Part shown: positions 13,501-26,671 of the stretch, piece by piece
How the letters are laid out: every line of letters starts with the position of its first letter
Position numbering within the stretch: the stretch's first letter is position 1
DNA from: Sphagnum compactum
Lineage: Eukaryota; Bryophyta; Sphagnopsida; Sphagnales
Assembly (NCBI GenBank): GCA_965153455.1
Contig: OZ234493.1
Span: 32,478,213 to 32,542,212 of the forward strand
Reading direction: 5' to 3'
DNA length: 64,000 bases
The notes under the pieces: generated by a model
What the model was told of the DNA's origin: nothing
What the model saw: the letters and a program-made list of their open reading frames with translations, nothing else
Database searches by the model: none
Position numbers and translations under genes: made by a program

Positions 13501-13725
13501 CGTAATGTAATTTTAGAGCGTCTTACAAGGCATAATTTTTTCATCACCTTGGAACATAATGTTTCTTGTAAGGAACCATGGAATGTTTGTGTAAGCTAAA
13601 AATCTGGGTCATCCTTATTGTGCAAGGAAATTTGAGTAAGCAAGCGTGTCTGAGCCCTTGGCCATTACCTTGCATTTCAGTGCCTTCCACTATACATAAT
13701 GTTCAGGTTGTCACACTTGTATCAT

Positions 13726-13878
13726 GGGTAAGGCCCCATTGGTGGGTGGGGGCACTCCCCAAATAAGGGCCCTAGGATGATGAGGTGAGGGACATTCCCT
13801 TCATGTGGGGTCACACTTGACTACCACCTAATCCTAGGCCCCTTATTTCATGAGTGCCCCTAACCTGGGGCTTTACCC
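13726..13878. mobile_element. 153-bp foldback element (MITE-like)
   Basis: The ends read GGGTAAGGCCCCA and, on the opposite strand, GGGTAAAGCCCCA. The inverted similarity continues inward for about 55-60 bp through GGGGCACT, AAATAAGGG and CCTAGGAT, leaving a loop of about 35 nt. Size and structure fit a miniature inverted-repeat transposable element. I see no clear target-site duplication. It is non-coding. Confidence 0.7.
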
Positions 13879-14766
13879 TAACTTAACTGCAATTGATAAA
13901 TTTGCACTCACAATTACCTTCTTCCACCAATTTTAAATTCCCCCTCTCCCCCACCCCCCCAACTTCGTTCCCTCGTGAAAGGGTGAAATTCCACCTTTCA
14001 CCCAAAGCTTCTTAGGGTGAACTGTTCTTTGAAATGCACACGACCCGCATTTCATATAGAGAACACCATGAGACCTAGTGCTCAAAAGGGTTACAAGAAA
14101 TTTCCTAATGATGTCGTAGAATCCATCCCCAATACCGATTACGTCACATAATAGTCATTGGACAGACCTGGCTTATGGCCACCCTCCCATTCAGCTAGGC
14201 CATCCCAATGGCCATGGCCATTACGTTGCTTTCTTGTCTCAACGGAAACAACAACTTTCGGGAACTTGGGTGGCACACCCACGCCACCCACTATGTGGTG
14301 GTTGAATGGCAAGCCAATTCTCAAGCATTCACTTAAGTCAATGAAGAGAGTAACATCCATTTGCATAGATAGCTAGGGACGGAACTACACCTTGGCTCAT
14401 GATACATGTGTGAGGCAACCTTTACATTCATTCATTCGTTACAATGTAACATATGTAGGGTTTATTGTGACATATATCACATAATAATATTACAACTTGA
14501 CATAAGTTTGTGTTAAATATTACACTAGTGTAATCTCAAACCGTAATGTCACTATACTATGTGCCAAAATAAACGTCACATATTTGGTAGAAACATTCTC
14601 AAAGCCACATTCCGTGGCCCATGCACGAAGGTATTTTGATCACGAGCAACAAACTGATGAGACAAATGGATGAGAGACATAACGCGAGATAGCACCACCA
14701 TCAAACATGGGAAAATACACAAGTTACATTTGTCCTGGCTATGGAGGTTGCCGTCAATCATCTTCA

Positions 14767-14856
14767 GGCAGGCAGGCAGGTAGGTAGGTAGGTAGGTGGG
14801 TGCGCGGGTGGGTGGATTGGGAGAGTTACCTAGTGGGTGAGTGGGTGGGTAGGTGG
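14767..14856 (+). repeat. GGCA/GGTA/GGTG tetranucleotide tract
   Basis: Runs of GGCA, then GGTA, then GGTG units, with a brief interruption near 14,820. On the minus strand they make a fortuitous Pro-Thr-Tyr-Leu repeat frame. Similar TAGG words reappear near 44.9 kb. Confidence 0.8.
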
Positions 14857-14980
14857 TTCTATGGCTAATATGAGCCAAATGATCGACGCACTCAAGTGTG
14901 GAACTTTAACATACAATCTATGAAGTCTCCACATATGGTGATGACTTTTCTATGAGGACTACTACCGCGTACAAAATCTT

Positions 14981-15118
14981 TCAAACCAAAGCAAAGTTGT
15001 ATGCAAGCTCATATGCAGCTGGTTCCTAACAATGCCAAGAGGAAGGATTTCAAACCAAAGCAACTTGTATGCAACTGATATGCAGCTGCTGGTTCGTAGC
15101 AATGGCAAGAGGTTGGTA
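14981..15118 (+). repeat. 69-bp direct tandem duplication
   Basis: Two adjacent copies begin with TCAAACCAAAGCAA at 14,981 and 15,050. They continue through CATATGCAGCTG/GATATGCAGCTG to AATGCCAAGAGG/AATGGCAAGAGG. Divergence is modest, so the duplication is fairly recent. No coding frame is implied. Confidence 0.75.
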
Positions 15119-17960
15119 TTGCCTCGGGTCATCTCAGTCTGGTAGGGTTGTTGCTAACCAGGGTTGATTGTTGCTACCAAGTTGAAGGGCTATATACCAG
15201 ACTTAAACACGAGTATAGACCTAGAAATGTGAACCTCTGCATGGTACCACAAAAGACAGGCTCCAGAATAACAAGGTGTTGAATTCAAGGCACAGAAGAT
15301 GCTTAACCCAGCCAGCTATATCTTCAGTGCTACGCCAAGTACTTGAACTCCATGTCATGGTTGAAATTTGAAAATGAGCTAATATGCTTCTGGGTTTTAG
15401 TGATAATGTGAATTCATGAAGCTGTAAACATATGCAATTCATATGCATCTAGTTTTTTTCTGGCTCAAGACGTTAGCTTTCTTCACGAATTTAAACAGAC
15501 CACTCTTGTTTTGAAAATGCTGAGAGGACTTCAAAATATTTGCAGTTTTGTGACTGAAAACATGCCTCGTTCAAAACCAAAATTCGGTATATGAAATTGC
15601 AGAAACACTAGTTTTAGTTCAGTTCATGAGCTCATTTGGCAGCTAAGGTATAATAAAGCTGCACAATTTCCGGGGCTGATTGCCTACTTTCCTGCCGCCA
15701 TATCATCAGAATTATAACTAGAGTAAAGCATTTTTGAGGTCACCAACTGACCCAGAATCAAGAGCATAGAGAGTATGGACTCCTGTTGTTCTGGTATTGA
15801 GTTTTGAACATACCAGCTGAGGTTCAATACCTCCAGAAGTCTCCTTCACCAGCTGGGGAGCCAATTACATAACATCTGCTGAGCCAATAGCATACATTTG
15901 CACAAGATAATATTGTTGAGATCAAAATGAGTCTTCCAGAGTGTGGCAGCAACATATGACTCTGCATTCTTCTGAAATGAATCCAAGAATCTTCACGGTT
16001 TTTGCATTTGGTGTTTGCTTTACAACCGTTTTATTGCCACATTTTATTCAACATGATCCTGATAGAGCTGGGCTAGTGCATACTGGTAACGTCTAGCATC
16101 ATCATGTGTTTGATTCTAGAAGGCTTGAATGTACACTTTATGGACCCATTAAAGTTATCCAAAAAGTCTTCAAAACTCACGAGCTGAACTCTGAGTTTGA
16201 GCAAAAGGCGTGACAAACCCCAAAATGCGTGATGGGGTTTTTGTAAATTGTGGTTTTGGTAAACCAGACCATTCAGGAGAGATTCTTCCACAATATTAGG
16301 AACTTTGTAGACTATTTGCTAGACCTCGTGATGTTCTATGTGTGGTCACATGCATTTGAAGGAGCGGGTTACCACAATGAGCTTTAGGATGAAGGGTGGA
16401 ATCTCTCCAATGTGACAACTATAGATGAAGTTTCCCACTGCATTGAATCACTCCAATGTAAATGCTCTTTTGGAGGAAACCACTTACGTTGTAAATTGCC
16501 CTCATTTTTCTTGAATGAAGTTAGTAAAACTATCTGACCATTTTGTGAGCTTCCAACTTTCAACTGTGCAATCAGGGCCATGTCTGCACAAGCAGAGCCA
16601 TAACTTGCAGTGTTTTTTTCTTGGCAAAATTTTGCATCTTGGTGACCAAAAAAAAGCGAGTGTGACTCATACAAAAGGTTTTTATGAGAAAAAATGGCCC
16701 AAAGTTGCAAGATTTCAAGGTTGCCAGATTTCAAGGAAACTCTTTTGCAGGTGTCAAATTAGCTCTACTTGAATATTTGGCTGAATCTTGCAGTGCCGGA
16801 CTACCCACGGCCCAAAACCTTGAAGGTACTTCTACAAATTCCCCAATCCTTATCTGAAACATATAAGCACCAGAGGTCTGATGCAGTGATTTTCTTTGGT
16901 GGCTAAATTTTTTTATTTTTTGTATGATATTTGCCACCTTCCATATGATGCTGTCGTCAATTGAGCTCCACCCAATTTTGTGAAATACATAGTGGAATAC
17001 ACCACATCCTCTACTAATGTGTGAAATGGAAATGCACCACATTCTCTACTAACCAGTGTGCAAGCAGTGTGCTGCTTTTCCCTCCAGTGTCTCTTTTTGT
17101 TCAGCTTCTGGGAAATGTGGATTTGCACACAAGCTTTGCCTCCACATCTGCCTTTGCAAAACTGCTCTGCAGTTGGCATTGTTGTGTGATTCTTCCTTCC
17201 CCTTCAGTTGCTTCTGTCAAAAGTATGCTTCTTGTAAGGGGTTCAAGACAGGCCAAACTCAAAATCTAAGCCTTGGTATGTCAGTAGAGAGCGTCTTTTA
17301 AGGAATTTCTGTAGATGCACACATGAACTGCAGGTGTTCCACAAATGCACTGGTCTACTGGGACAGCCTGCAGAGACACTTATTGGGTAGGAACCATAAT
17401 GGGTGTTTTATCATGGCAAGAAGTAACAAGGCAGATGCCACAAAGTTGCACATTCTGCAAATGCTGTCTGTTACACTCTGTACATGGACATAACATGGAT
17501 GTCAAGAATATCGCAGCTGGATGGCACTGATGATAAGTTTGATGCTGTAATTTCTGAATCAGGGCTCAGTCTTCAGTTGCTATTGCAAGATCAGGAAGCA
17601 AATTGTGGTATTTAGTATTTACTGATTTGATTTCTGCTCTGCTTTATCCCCCCTCAAATAGTTGTTGAGCAAGTATATGCAATACACCCAAGTACTTACC
17701 TACCCCAAGGTGGCAACAGTTTGTGCTTGCATACCTATTGAGTCACCAGGCAAAATGGACATTTAAACTGATCTGTCAGCGAAGATTTGTGTGCACATAG
17801 GGGTTTTAGGCCATGGCAATTGGATTATAATCTGTTCTGACTTCACAGATCCACAGCTGCCCAAGGATGCAACACCCAAACCCTGTACCTACTATTTCCA
17901 ATGGTTTACAGCTTCCCTTGAATGGACGATACAGACCAAGTAGGTGAAGAATTGAAGACA

Positions 17961-17988
17961 GGTTTAGGGTTTAGGGTTTAGGGTTTAG
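17961..17988 (+). repeat. interstitial telomere-like tract
   Basis: Nearly four TTTAGGG units in tandem, perfect except at the edges. Unlike the tract at 3.2 kb it has no obvious flanking duplication. It lies just upstream of an open frame that ends in a GT donor-like site at about 18,198 (see findings). Confidence 0.85.
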
Positions 17989-19300
17989 TGCTTGCTCCAG
18001 TTTGATGAGTTACTGACTGATTGGTGTCTAGCAGCAATCTTTGAAGAAAGCGAAAGTTCAGCACAAGGATCTTCACCCATTAGTCCAACAGGAAAATGGG
18101 TTGGGGAGAATCAGCAATACCAGTTGTTTGTGCAAAATGGCAACTTCTGTCACATGCAAGTCCAAGGCAGCCTGTGGATGCTAATTCATGATGTTCAGGT
18201 AATGCTCTGACACTTTCTGAGTCACACTTGTAAGGTTATGAGAGCACTCTTTCCTGTCATGTTACCTTCAAAGAATTGTTGTTGGGTTTTTGCTGCAATC
18301 TCATCAATATGGGTACTAGTTATATAACACTGGGTTCCCTAAGGGAAACCTTCGGAAACTGTGGGAATGTGTGTACTGGGGCAGGTTTTTTTTAGGAGTG
18401 CCATATAGCATATCAGTTTTGTGCTATTGTGGTTTCAAAGATTGTGTGAAAATTGCACTTTGAAGGATGGCATCATGCATTTGAATAGCCACAACATTCT
18501 CTTTGTTAAGGATTGCATCCTCTTCCTTAGACAATCATGCTTTTGTCAGCTAGAATTAGGATATAATGTACAATGCATTAAGACATAAGAGAAAGCTGTA
18601 AATGGAGAAGAAGAAATTTGTTATTACCTAACTATTGCGGTTGCACATGAACAAGCTTATCTACAATTTATCATGAAATGCACCAGGGCTTGGATGAGAG
18701 GCAGAAGTGTGGGCTTTGGACTCATTAAAGTTATGCGGTAAACAAACAATTTCTGAGTTGAAGTATTTGTGTATGTACGTAGGCAGTTTTTCTGGCTCTC
18801 TGTTTCAGCTCACATCTCATCAGTTCAAGTCACCATAGATAAGGGGCCTTGGTATAGGTATATATGAGAGTGCCTAGTCTACCCACATGTGTTGGATTAG
18901 CAGCAAAAGCAGGAATCTCTTGCAAGTAAAGCTGATACAGGCTTTGCTCTTCATGTTCTTATACTCAGGAGTTTCAGTTCTCATGGAATTTTTAGCAGTT
19001 TTACAGTCCACCAAGGATTGCTAAGGTTACCAGTCATTTGCTAATTTTCTGCAATTGGGAGCTCCATTTCGTACTCACAGGAGATATATGCTCCCTGAGA
19101 CTTGCAAATGGGGAAGAAGTATTGAACCATTTTGCAGAACTGGAGTAGGCATTGTAATGAAAAAAGAACGGGTGCGATATCAATGCACGATACCATCAAA
19201 TAAAAGAAAACAATACACATGTGGTTCAAAAAGATCAAAAGTATATAGTCTACTCAAAGAAAACCTTCATACATCACTTCTACTATCTACTATGACTCTA

Positions 19301-22300
19301 AATTCTAAGGCACATTTAGGGATCAGATCACTCTGAGTTATCTCTCATGAGCTATCATTGCCTTCGATCATGATTCCATCATACAATAGCTCAATCACAT
19401 GCCCATATAACCCTTTTTGGCCACGGACCTCCATTTCTGACCATAACCCAACCTATACAATGACAACTCCAAAACCCACTACACAAATGGATTAACTCAC
19501 ATTCTAAACCCAATTTTCATTTCTTAATACTCTCACAATATTCAGGAAGTTTTAACAAGAGAAGACCCCACCCCAGTTGCAACAACATTTTGCAATAAAC
19601 AAAATTTGGTTTTCTCTTGGAGTTCCTATCATCATAGGTCTCACTCCCTCACAACAAACAAGAAATCAACACTAAAACTTGAGTATGCCAAACCCAAGCT
19701 TACAAAAACAACAAGCAAGCTCACAAGCCCCCTAAAGCCTTTCAAATCAACTTTGAAACAATACATATCATATGTTTTAAGTATATGCATTACGTTAGGC
19801 CAAAAGTTGTTAAACCATTTTTTCAACTTACAACTTCAATGTAAGTGATCTCACTATAATTTTGCCAAATACACAACCCATATAAGTTGACGTCAATCAA
19901 ACCTTGCGGTGGTAAAACTGGGCAACTCCATGCAAGGCATCGCACTAACACCCGAATAGAGCTTGTTAGAGAGTATTTAACATCTTGCCTTGCAAATGTG
20001 ATCCATATTAATTAAGTAAGGGGTGCCTTACAAGTTCAATTCTTCTCTCTTTTTTTTTGCAATGAACCTCTTTGACTAACCCATTCACAATTTTGATGAC
20101 TCCCCAATATAGAAATATTCACTCTAAACATAGAAACATATGAGTCCCAACATTTGCTGACCTACATAGGTTCCAAAAAGATGACATTGGGCAAAGCATA
20201 TGAGACAATTTGAGGTGTTATTGGGAACATGTTGGGACTTTAGGGCACATCTTGGGAACTTGATGGGAAACAATATAATCCCCCCCTTTCCCCCACTCAC
20301 CTCCCCTCCAAGTTTATTGGTGCATGTTGCCATTCCTCCTCATGAGATGAGCATAATTGTTATTTCCAATGGCATTCATTACCAATTTTGGCCTAGGCTA
20401 ATGACAAGGGCTAAATTGTGAGAAAATAATCTACTACATCTAAAATAATGGGGAAATTATTGCCCCATCCCCAATACACATGAAATATTGGACAATGTAC
20501 AATGAGAATCAATTACATACCACCAAATGGGCCAATCATTGTGATTGTCCAATCAAGAAGTCAATCACATTTCTTTAGGTACTTGTTCAAAGAGCATTCT
20601 TTATGTGCATATTTAAATATGTATAGCAATTCAAGTGACATGACCCAATTAATTACATTTACAATTGCATTCAACCCATTTTGAACTTAAATGAACTTGA
20701 AAGAAATTATAAATTATTTTCATATACATTTACACAAGCTAATTTACATAATTTTTTAAAAATGTAACCAATAACATTATTGGTAAAATTTTGTTAAAAA
20801 GTGAAATAGAAAAATAAAAATTTGGAAATGAAGTGATTTTCAAGGTTTGAACCGAACAGAACAAAACAACTGATGTTTATATTTGGTTTTTTGTTTGTAA
20901 CTAAAAATATTAAAGGATGATTAAAGATTTGAACTTCATATCTGGTTTAGAGTTTTATAGCCAAATTTGGCTCAGCCTTCCTAGGGATGATTGTCATTTT
21001 TCTATGCTTTCCTATGAATGATTACCACTTTGATTACAAATGAAATTTCCTTCAAAAAAAATTTGATGTATACAACACTTTAATTGATCACATTTTGATA
21101 AAATTACTAGATAATAACATATAGCAAATTTTACATGATTTAAATTTTTTTAATTGTCACACTTTTGACAAAATTTTCATCCTAGGGCTTTTCCTTTAAA
21201 TAATTTGAGAAAACTTTTGAAAACATTTTACCATGGATGTCATTTTTCATTTTCTAGAAATAATCATTAATGACCTACATCTTTTTGCACATATCACCTC
21301 TACTACTCAATGTTGTTATTTTTGGTGTGAAATTTTGCACAAATATGAAAATAAATTTGACAAATGAAATAGTCTATTGCATATTCATTTTTTGAAGAAA
21401 AAAATCACCAATTGTTGTTTTTTAATTTGAGAAATCTCCACATTCTTTGATTTTAGGGGGGGGGGGGCATTTTTCATTCTAGTTTTTTACATTTTGAACA
21501 AGTTTTGCAAACATGCCACCATTTAATGTTAAATCCTTTTTGGCACACTTGCATGTGACACAACTTTGAAATTTGGAAAAAAAAAAAACTTTGTTATTGC
21601 TACATCAAAAGATTGGATGATATATATATATATATAGTTTGTGTCTTCTCATTAAGGGGGGATGTTAAGGATTAAAATTATTGAGGGATAACTCAATTAG
21701 ACATACCATTTCATAGACTAAGGTTGCGTTTGAAACTCTTAATGACATCTGCATTGTTTTGACATTTAATTCATTCTTCTTGCAATACACAAGATCTTTG
21801 TCTCTCTCTCTCGTTGTCTGTTTGTAATTCATAACAAAACCAGTTCCATTCAATCCTCAAGTATGGACACATTTATAACATTTTCGGTTATTGTGGAATC
21901 CATTCTACCATATGTAACATCAATTGGTAGAACTCAAACTCAATTCCAGCTTGAAAAGTTATTCACAATAATTGAAAAGAAAGGGTATCATTCAGAAACA
22001 TTTCTTTAGTCCTTCAATCAACTGCACCCAATCAACTTCAACTAAGTCCTTCAGTATGTCTCTGGGACAAAATGCAATATCCTGTCTTGTGGTTTTATCA
22101 TAACTAAATAAATTTTTTAATGATGGAGTTAAGGGTTTTGAAAATAATCTATTACAACTCCAAACCCTAAACCAATTTCAAAAGCAATGTCATCATTTGT
22201 CATTGTTACCGTTGTGTTGGAAGACAGCAATTGCACTTGCATTATTATACATTGAGTGCAAACATCACAGCTTAAAAAATAGAGAAGCCTTGTTTAATTG

Positions 22301-23259
22301 TGAAAGAAAAATATTGGCTTTTTGTACTATACCAGGCCAATTCCACTGAGGAACACGACGAACCTGGTAGGGTGAGCTGCCGTTCTGTTAGATGGTAACT
22401 GGTTCTACCAGCACCTCTTCCAGAGCGTAACTGGTTCTCCCCACCATCCATACACATTTCAAGCTTGTTCTCCACTGTCAATTCACATTACAAGTGAAAC
22501 TAGGACCAAAAGCAGAAACAGCAGAATCTGGCTGCCTGCTCCACCTAGGAAAAACCGTGGAAAAGTGCTTGAATTGGACACCCATACCCATTTTGTGATT
22601 TATTGATCTGTAGATCTTTATCCTTTCAATCTTCTGGCCACCCAAAATTCTACCCATCAGTTGGCCATGCAGGGTCCATTGCCATAACTAATGGAGCCTA
22701 ATATGAATTGTCTGCATGCATTTCAACCAAGCCTAGTGTAAGGTTTTCCATCAACTCTGCTTTTGCCTTCTTTTTTGCAGCTCCTGCACACAACTCTTAG
22801 ATTTTCTGGAGTTGAATGGTCAGTCCTGCATGGTTGAAAGCTTCCTTGCATTGCCAAATGCAATTCTAAACTCATAATTCAGTTCACATGGTGTAAACTA
22901 ATCATGCCTCAACTGGTCAGACTTTTGGCAGGGTCTATGAACCGTGCAGGCAAGCCAAACATTTGATCTGAAGTCATTCCTTAGCTTCCTCATATTGCAA
23001 GTACCATGTAGTAGCAGACATCATTGTGGCTGTTTCAGGGATGTACTCAAGTGAAGCCATAAGACAGCTGCCAGTAAAAGGCAAGGTGAAGTTGTGGTCA
23101 CTCTCCTATCACCGGTATCAAGCTGATTTCCCGCTTACTGTCATTTAATTGTAGGTTGACTTCTATATACAGTGAGATCACAGGGATCAAAAGAACCCCC
23201 TTGCTATCTATTATGCCATGTAAAATGATGAAACTCTTTTGCTGCTTCTGAAACCCTGG
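19301..23259. other. gene-free; AT-rich, then TBL 3' flank
   Basis: 19.3-22.2 kb is AT-rich with homopolymer runs, including a run of about 10 G near 21,456 and a (TA)n near 21,622. It has no recognisable gene. 22.2-23.26 kb is less AT-rich and probably contains the 3' UTR of the TBL gene. A minus-strand AATAAA at about 22,599-22,604 could be its polyadenylation signal, about 650 nt past the stop. That is inference only. Confidence 0.5.
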
Positions 23260-26235
23260 TTACTTCAAGAATTCTCGCCGAACCATCTCAAAGAGGAAAT
23301 AGTTCCAGGTATCAATAGGCCCTGGCATACACCAGTGCAAACAATCTTGAGGGGGTGGTTGACCCTTCGGGCCCCTTGTAACAATTTTGTTGGGGTCATT
23401 GTTCCTGTAGGGACCCGGATGCCCATCTGCTCTGTACTCAAAAACTTGTGTAATGTTCATCAATCTCAGTTTCGAAGGATTCCTTCCCAGCATCCTTTCA
23501 GCTTCCTCATATGCCACCATTTGATGTTGATACATTGTATTTGTGTAATTATTCACAGGTAACTGCTCAGTGGTCAATGGCCGAGTTTTGCCAGTGCATG
23601 ATCCACCAGTGTTCCATGCTCCTTTCTCATAGTGGTCTGGTGAGTATGTTCTCAAAATCGTTATCCCCCTACACAATTCCACACTTAGTAATTTCTAAAG
23701 CACCCTGCCATGTTCAGATGAGAATTTGCAGGCCAGGCTTCCTTGCTACCATGCTCTGACTTAGGCTGTTCTATGAATCTTTGACATGACAAAGTCATCC
23801 ATATTCAGGTTCTCTACAGTGGAAAGGAATATCTCTGATGATGACCTAATTCCTAAGATTCGAACCCTTCAGAAGACCAAGCATGGACCAAACAGGACAA
23901 CAGCATGATTCCATTCAACTCTTCTCAAACATTTCAAAGGTCAATGTGTACAGTAACAGCCATCTGCTTAGAAAAAGCAAAAGGCTACAAATGCTTGACG
24001 GAGGCAAATTTCCAGCCCAGAAAAAGTGCTTTCTATTTTGTACAGAAATGACCCATTGGCAATAAGGGTCCTTAAAACAAACCTTAAATTTACTCCAAAC
24101 ACAAACTCTCAAAATGAGCCACGTTTTGGAAGATCAGGAGACCCAACTTACTTGTAGTTAGGGTAGGAAACAATAGCCTTCAAAGCAGTCTTCATGGCAA
24201 TGGCATAGCCAGACAATGCATCATACTCTTTCTCATGGTCATCATCCCACCAGCCTTGTCCACCAACTATTGTTCCATTCAGAACATAGGCAGTTTTTCT
24301 GGGCCACCAGTGACCTGAGGAGATTACCATAACATCAATATCCAGCAAAGAGTCGATGATATTCTGATCAAGGTACTCCAGATGCAGCTTGGTTAAATTC
24401 TCAGGAGCAAAGTCAATGGCTGCTTCTGTTGTGTTCACCAGCCATGAAGACCATATCCGCATGACTGTGAACGAGTGTTTCTTGAATACCCATCTATGTA
24501 CAACTTTGTCATCTTGGTTTTCTGGAGGATAGACCTGTTCAGATGCAGAGAGAAAGCGCATGAATTGTCAGTCTGAGTAACCATGCTTGACTCAGAACTC
24601 TAAGAGATTTCCATGAACTCTCTCCTTTGAACTGCATACCCATATAGTATAATTCCACTCTCATATTGATGTAGCAAAAATAGATTCCCACATATACAAC
24701 CCCAAATTTACCAGTACCCACTTGAGAAGCTCACCTGAGGACATATCTTTTGTAAGGCAAGCCCTAATTCTTGGAGGTGACATTCATGATTTACTTCCCA
24801 CAAACTGGAGCTCCATGCAGGAATCCTTAAGGGTGTGAAGTGTCGCAGAGTATCACATGTCTAGATGGCATTGATCACATGCCTAAACTCAAGAAAGCAT
24901 GCAGATCAAATTTGCAATCAGCATCTAGACAAGAAAAGCTACACAATGAAGAAAGAAGGTCAATGTGATGCAGAAGCACAAAAGAAACCTGACCTGCCAC
25001 AACATGCACAAAAGAGACTCAAACTGGTTGCGAGCTACAGAATCTCCAATAAAAGCCAAGGTCTTCCCCCTCATCAGCTTCAGAAAGGCAGGAGCATCCA
25101 AGACAGGAAGATCACAATCCTGGGGCTGCCATCTCCAATTCAGATAATCACTGTCAGGCCTTCCATTTCCTGGACAGTTCTGTGACTTGGTCACGATGGG
25201 ACAGCTCTCATTTCTGTATAAGGGCTCAGAATTGGGAGACTCAACCCATGCTCCCGTAAACAAATCACACCATTTCTCTGTACACCACCCATACATAATC
25301 ACACTTGCATTCAGAAAGAAAGAAATAGTGTTGTGGCCTGCCCTGTTCAAAGTCAATCAAGCTTTCAGATTGCAATGGCACAATGTTCTCAGATCCATTG
25401 TTGCTTAGTCCGCACCCTAGGAGCATTTACACCAGTGCTCAGTATGTGCGCCTACACTGAAAATCTTGGATGAGGTACAGCAGTCAAATCCAGTGAATCC
25501 ACTGGAAGATGGCTGTGACCCTGGAAAATGGCACAGCTTCCAGGGCCCTGCAGTAGCCGTGGAAGTGTCTAATAAATACAGTCAAATGGATAAGAAATAT
25601 TGACTTCTCCCTGTCTCTAATTGGTTTGATAGTTTGATTGGTCCCGGTGGGTTGCTATCGGTAGTCTCCCACCTGTTTGCAGTCCGAGTTTGAGTTTTAT
25701 GGGTGCGGTTGGAAAAAAGTAAATAAATAAAACTTCGATGTGAGGTCATATACTGAGCACCGCTGGAGATGGTCTAAGCAAAACCCTGTCGAGCAAACCA
25801 GTACCCAATGTCCAAAAATGCAGGATCAATCCCACATTGTGACATGGGTACCTGCAGAAGAAGATCTCGATGAATCAGGTATGAAGGTCATGGACATGAT
25901 GGGACCCAAGAAGAAGAAGAATGACGAGAGAGAGGGAGAGAGAGAGAGAGAGTGAGAGAGACACCTGGTTCTTGTTGTTGGGTTTGGAATCCTTTATAAC
26001 TTTGACCTGACAACAAGCCTTTCTGGCGCAAGTAGAGTTGCCACAAGGGATCGCCAGCTTCCACAGCGCTCCTGGCAGAACCCAAGAAAGGAGCAGTGAA
26101 GAATCCGAGAGTGACGGCCATGGAAGCGGCAAGTATGCACATACAAAGCAAACGCCAAACGCTGATTTTCTCACTCCCCCATCCCTGCACTACTACTGTC
26201 AAACCGACCGGTAGCTGCTTCTTTTCAGAGTGCAT
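23260..26235 (-). CDS. TBL/DUF231 polysaccharide O-acetyltransferase
   Basis: Four exons: 26235-25965, 25277-24994, 24534-24152, 23668-23260, all with GT-AG introns and closing phases, 448 aa. TBL proteins are Golgi membrane enzymes that transfer acetyl groups onto wall polysaccharides such as xyloglucan, xylan, mannan or pectin. Visible features: one N-terminal membrane anchor (about residues 27-48), the PMR5N-like Cys-rich block from WCDLFTG (about 93), the catalytic GDS motif in FIGDSVARNQ (168-170), and the DxxH motif in DCLHWCMPGPID (421-424). These supply the Ser and the Asp/His of the triad. The in-frame GTG 12 bp upstream was rejected in favour of the first ATG. The ITILRTYSPDHYE stretch resembles the TBL19-22/AXY4 xyloglucan group, but the substrate is not proven. 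Intron 1 opens directly with a CT-repeat. Confidence 0.93.
25618..25779 (+). repeat. dispersed non-autonomous element, copy B (inside TBL intron 1)
   Basis: This matches 1,628-1,805 in opposite orientation, through GATTGGTCC, TAGTCTCCCACCT, TTTGCAGTCC and GGTTGGAAAAAAGTAAA to the end GCTGGAGATGGTCTAAG. It lies within TBL intron 1 (25,964-25,278), so the insertion was tolerated there. Confidence 0.6.
25926..25960 (-). repeat. (CT)n microsatellite at the 5' end of TBL intron 1
   Basis: On the gene strand the intron starts GTGTCTCTCTCACTCTC and continues as CT repeats. The tract keeps an open frame for about 20 codons past the donor, so retention of this intron would add a Ser/Leu-rich tail. 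I see no direct evidence of regulation. Confidence 0.8.
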
Positions 26236-26636
26236 ACTTGCCACCACTCCTCGGTCTTCCTTCCCTTTGCAAAATCGATCGATCGAGTGAGTGAGTGTAC
26301 CAACTTAGGTACCCAACTCCCTAACTACTACTTCTTTCAGCACATTTCGCTCACGTAAAACATTACACTCTTTACCCCAAAAATAGAAAATAAAATGCGC
26401 ATCACGCTCTCTCACCGAAACATGATTGCGCATAGCATTCGACCATGTCTCACATGAGCGCAGAAAATAATCTTCGACCACCAGGTAAAGTCTCGTTTCT
26501 AAGCTTGGTTCGTTGTGATCACATATTTGGAATCGGAATCATTGCACAATTTTTGCTACCTAGACCTCTTTTTCTTCTCGAGTGCAGTGCAGTGCAGGGC
26601 GCGTCTTAGTATAGAACGACTGTCTGCGGAAGGAAT

Positions 26637-26670
<34 letters not shown>
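26637..26670 (+). promoter_or_regulatory. GA/CT repeat upstream of the TBL gene
   Basis: A (GA)n tract about 400 bp upstream of the TBL start codon. Plant GA/CT tracts near promoters are known binding sites for BPC/GAGA-type factors. Whether this tract is used is inference. It sits in a locally GC-rich patch (GCGTGCGTGC nearby), as often seen near plant promoters. Confidence 0.4.

Positions 26671-26671
<1 letters not shown>

Larger units (their letters stand above)
11641..19300. other. gene-free stretch of balanced composition
   Basis: This stretch is visibly less AT-rich than its neighbours and resembles the sequence around the genes. Even so, no open frame on either strand shows a recognisable domain or a consistent exon chain. 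It holds a foldback element (13,726), GGTA/GGCA repeats (14,767), a 69-bp duplication (14,981) and a telomere-like tract (17,961). An unassigned or decayed gene, or a noncoding transcript, cannot be excluded. Confidence 0.5.

Noticed and set aside
16384-17301. Several overlapping frames of 70-116 codons on both strands
   Set aside because: They overlap each other on both strands, lack domains and give no coherent exon chain.
3193-17988. A chromosome end or fusion point
   Set aside because: Each telomere-like tract is only about four units or fewer, and ordinary sequence continues on both sides, so these are interstitial.
26236-26247. Upstream start for the TBL protein
   Set aside because: The codon is GTG. 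The ATG at 26,235 still includes the whole membrane anchor.
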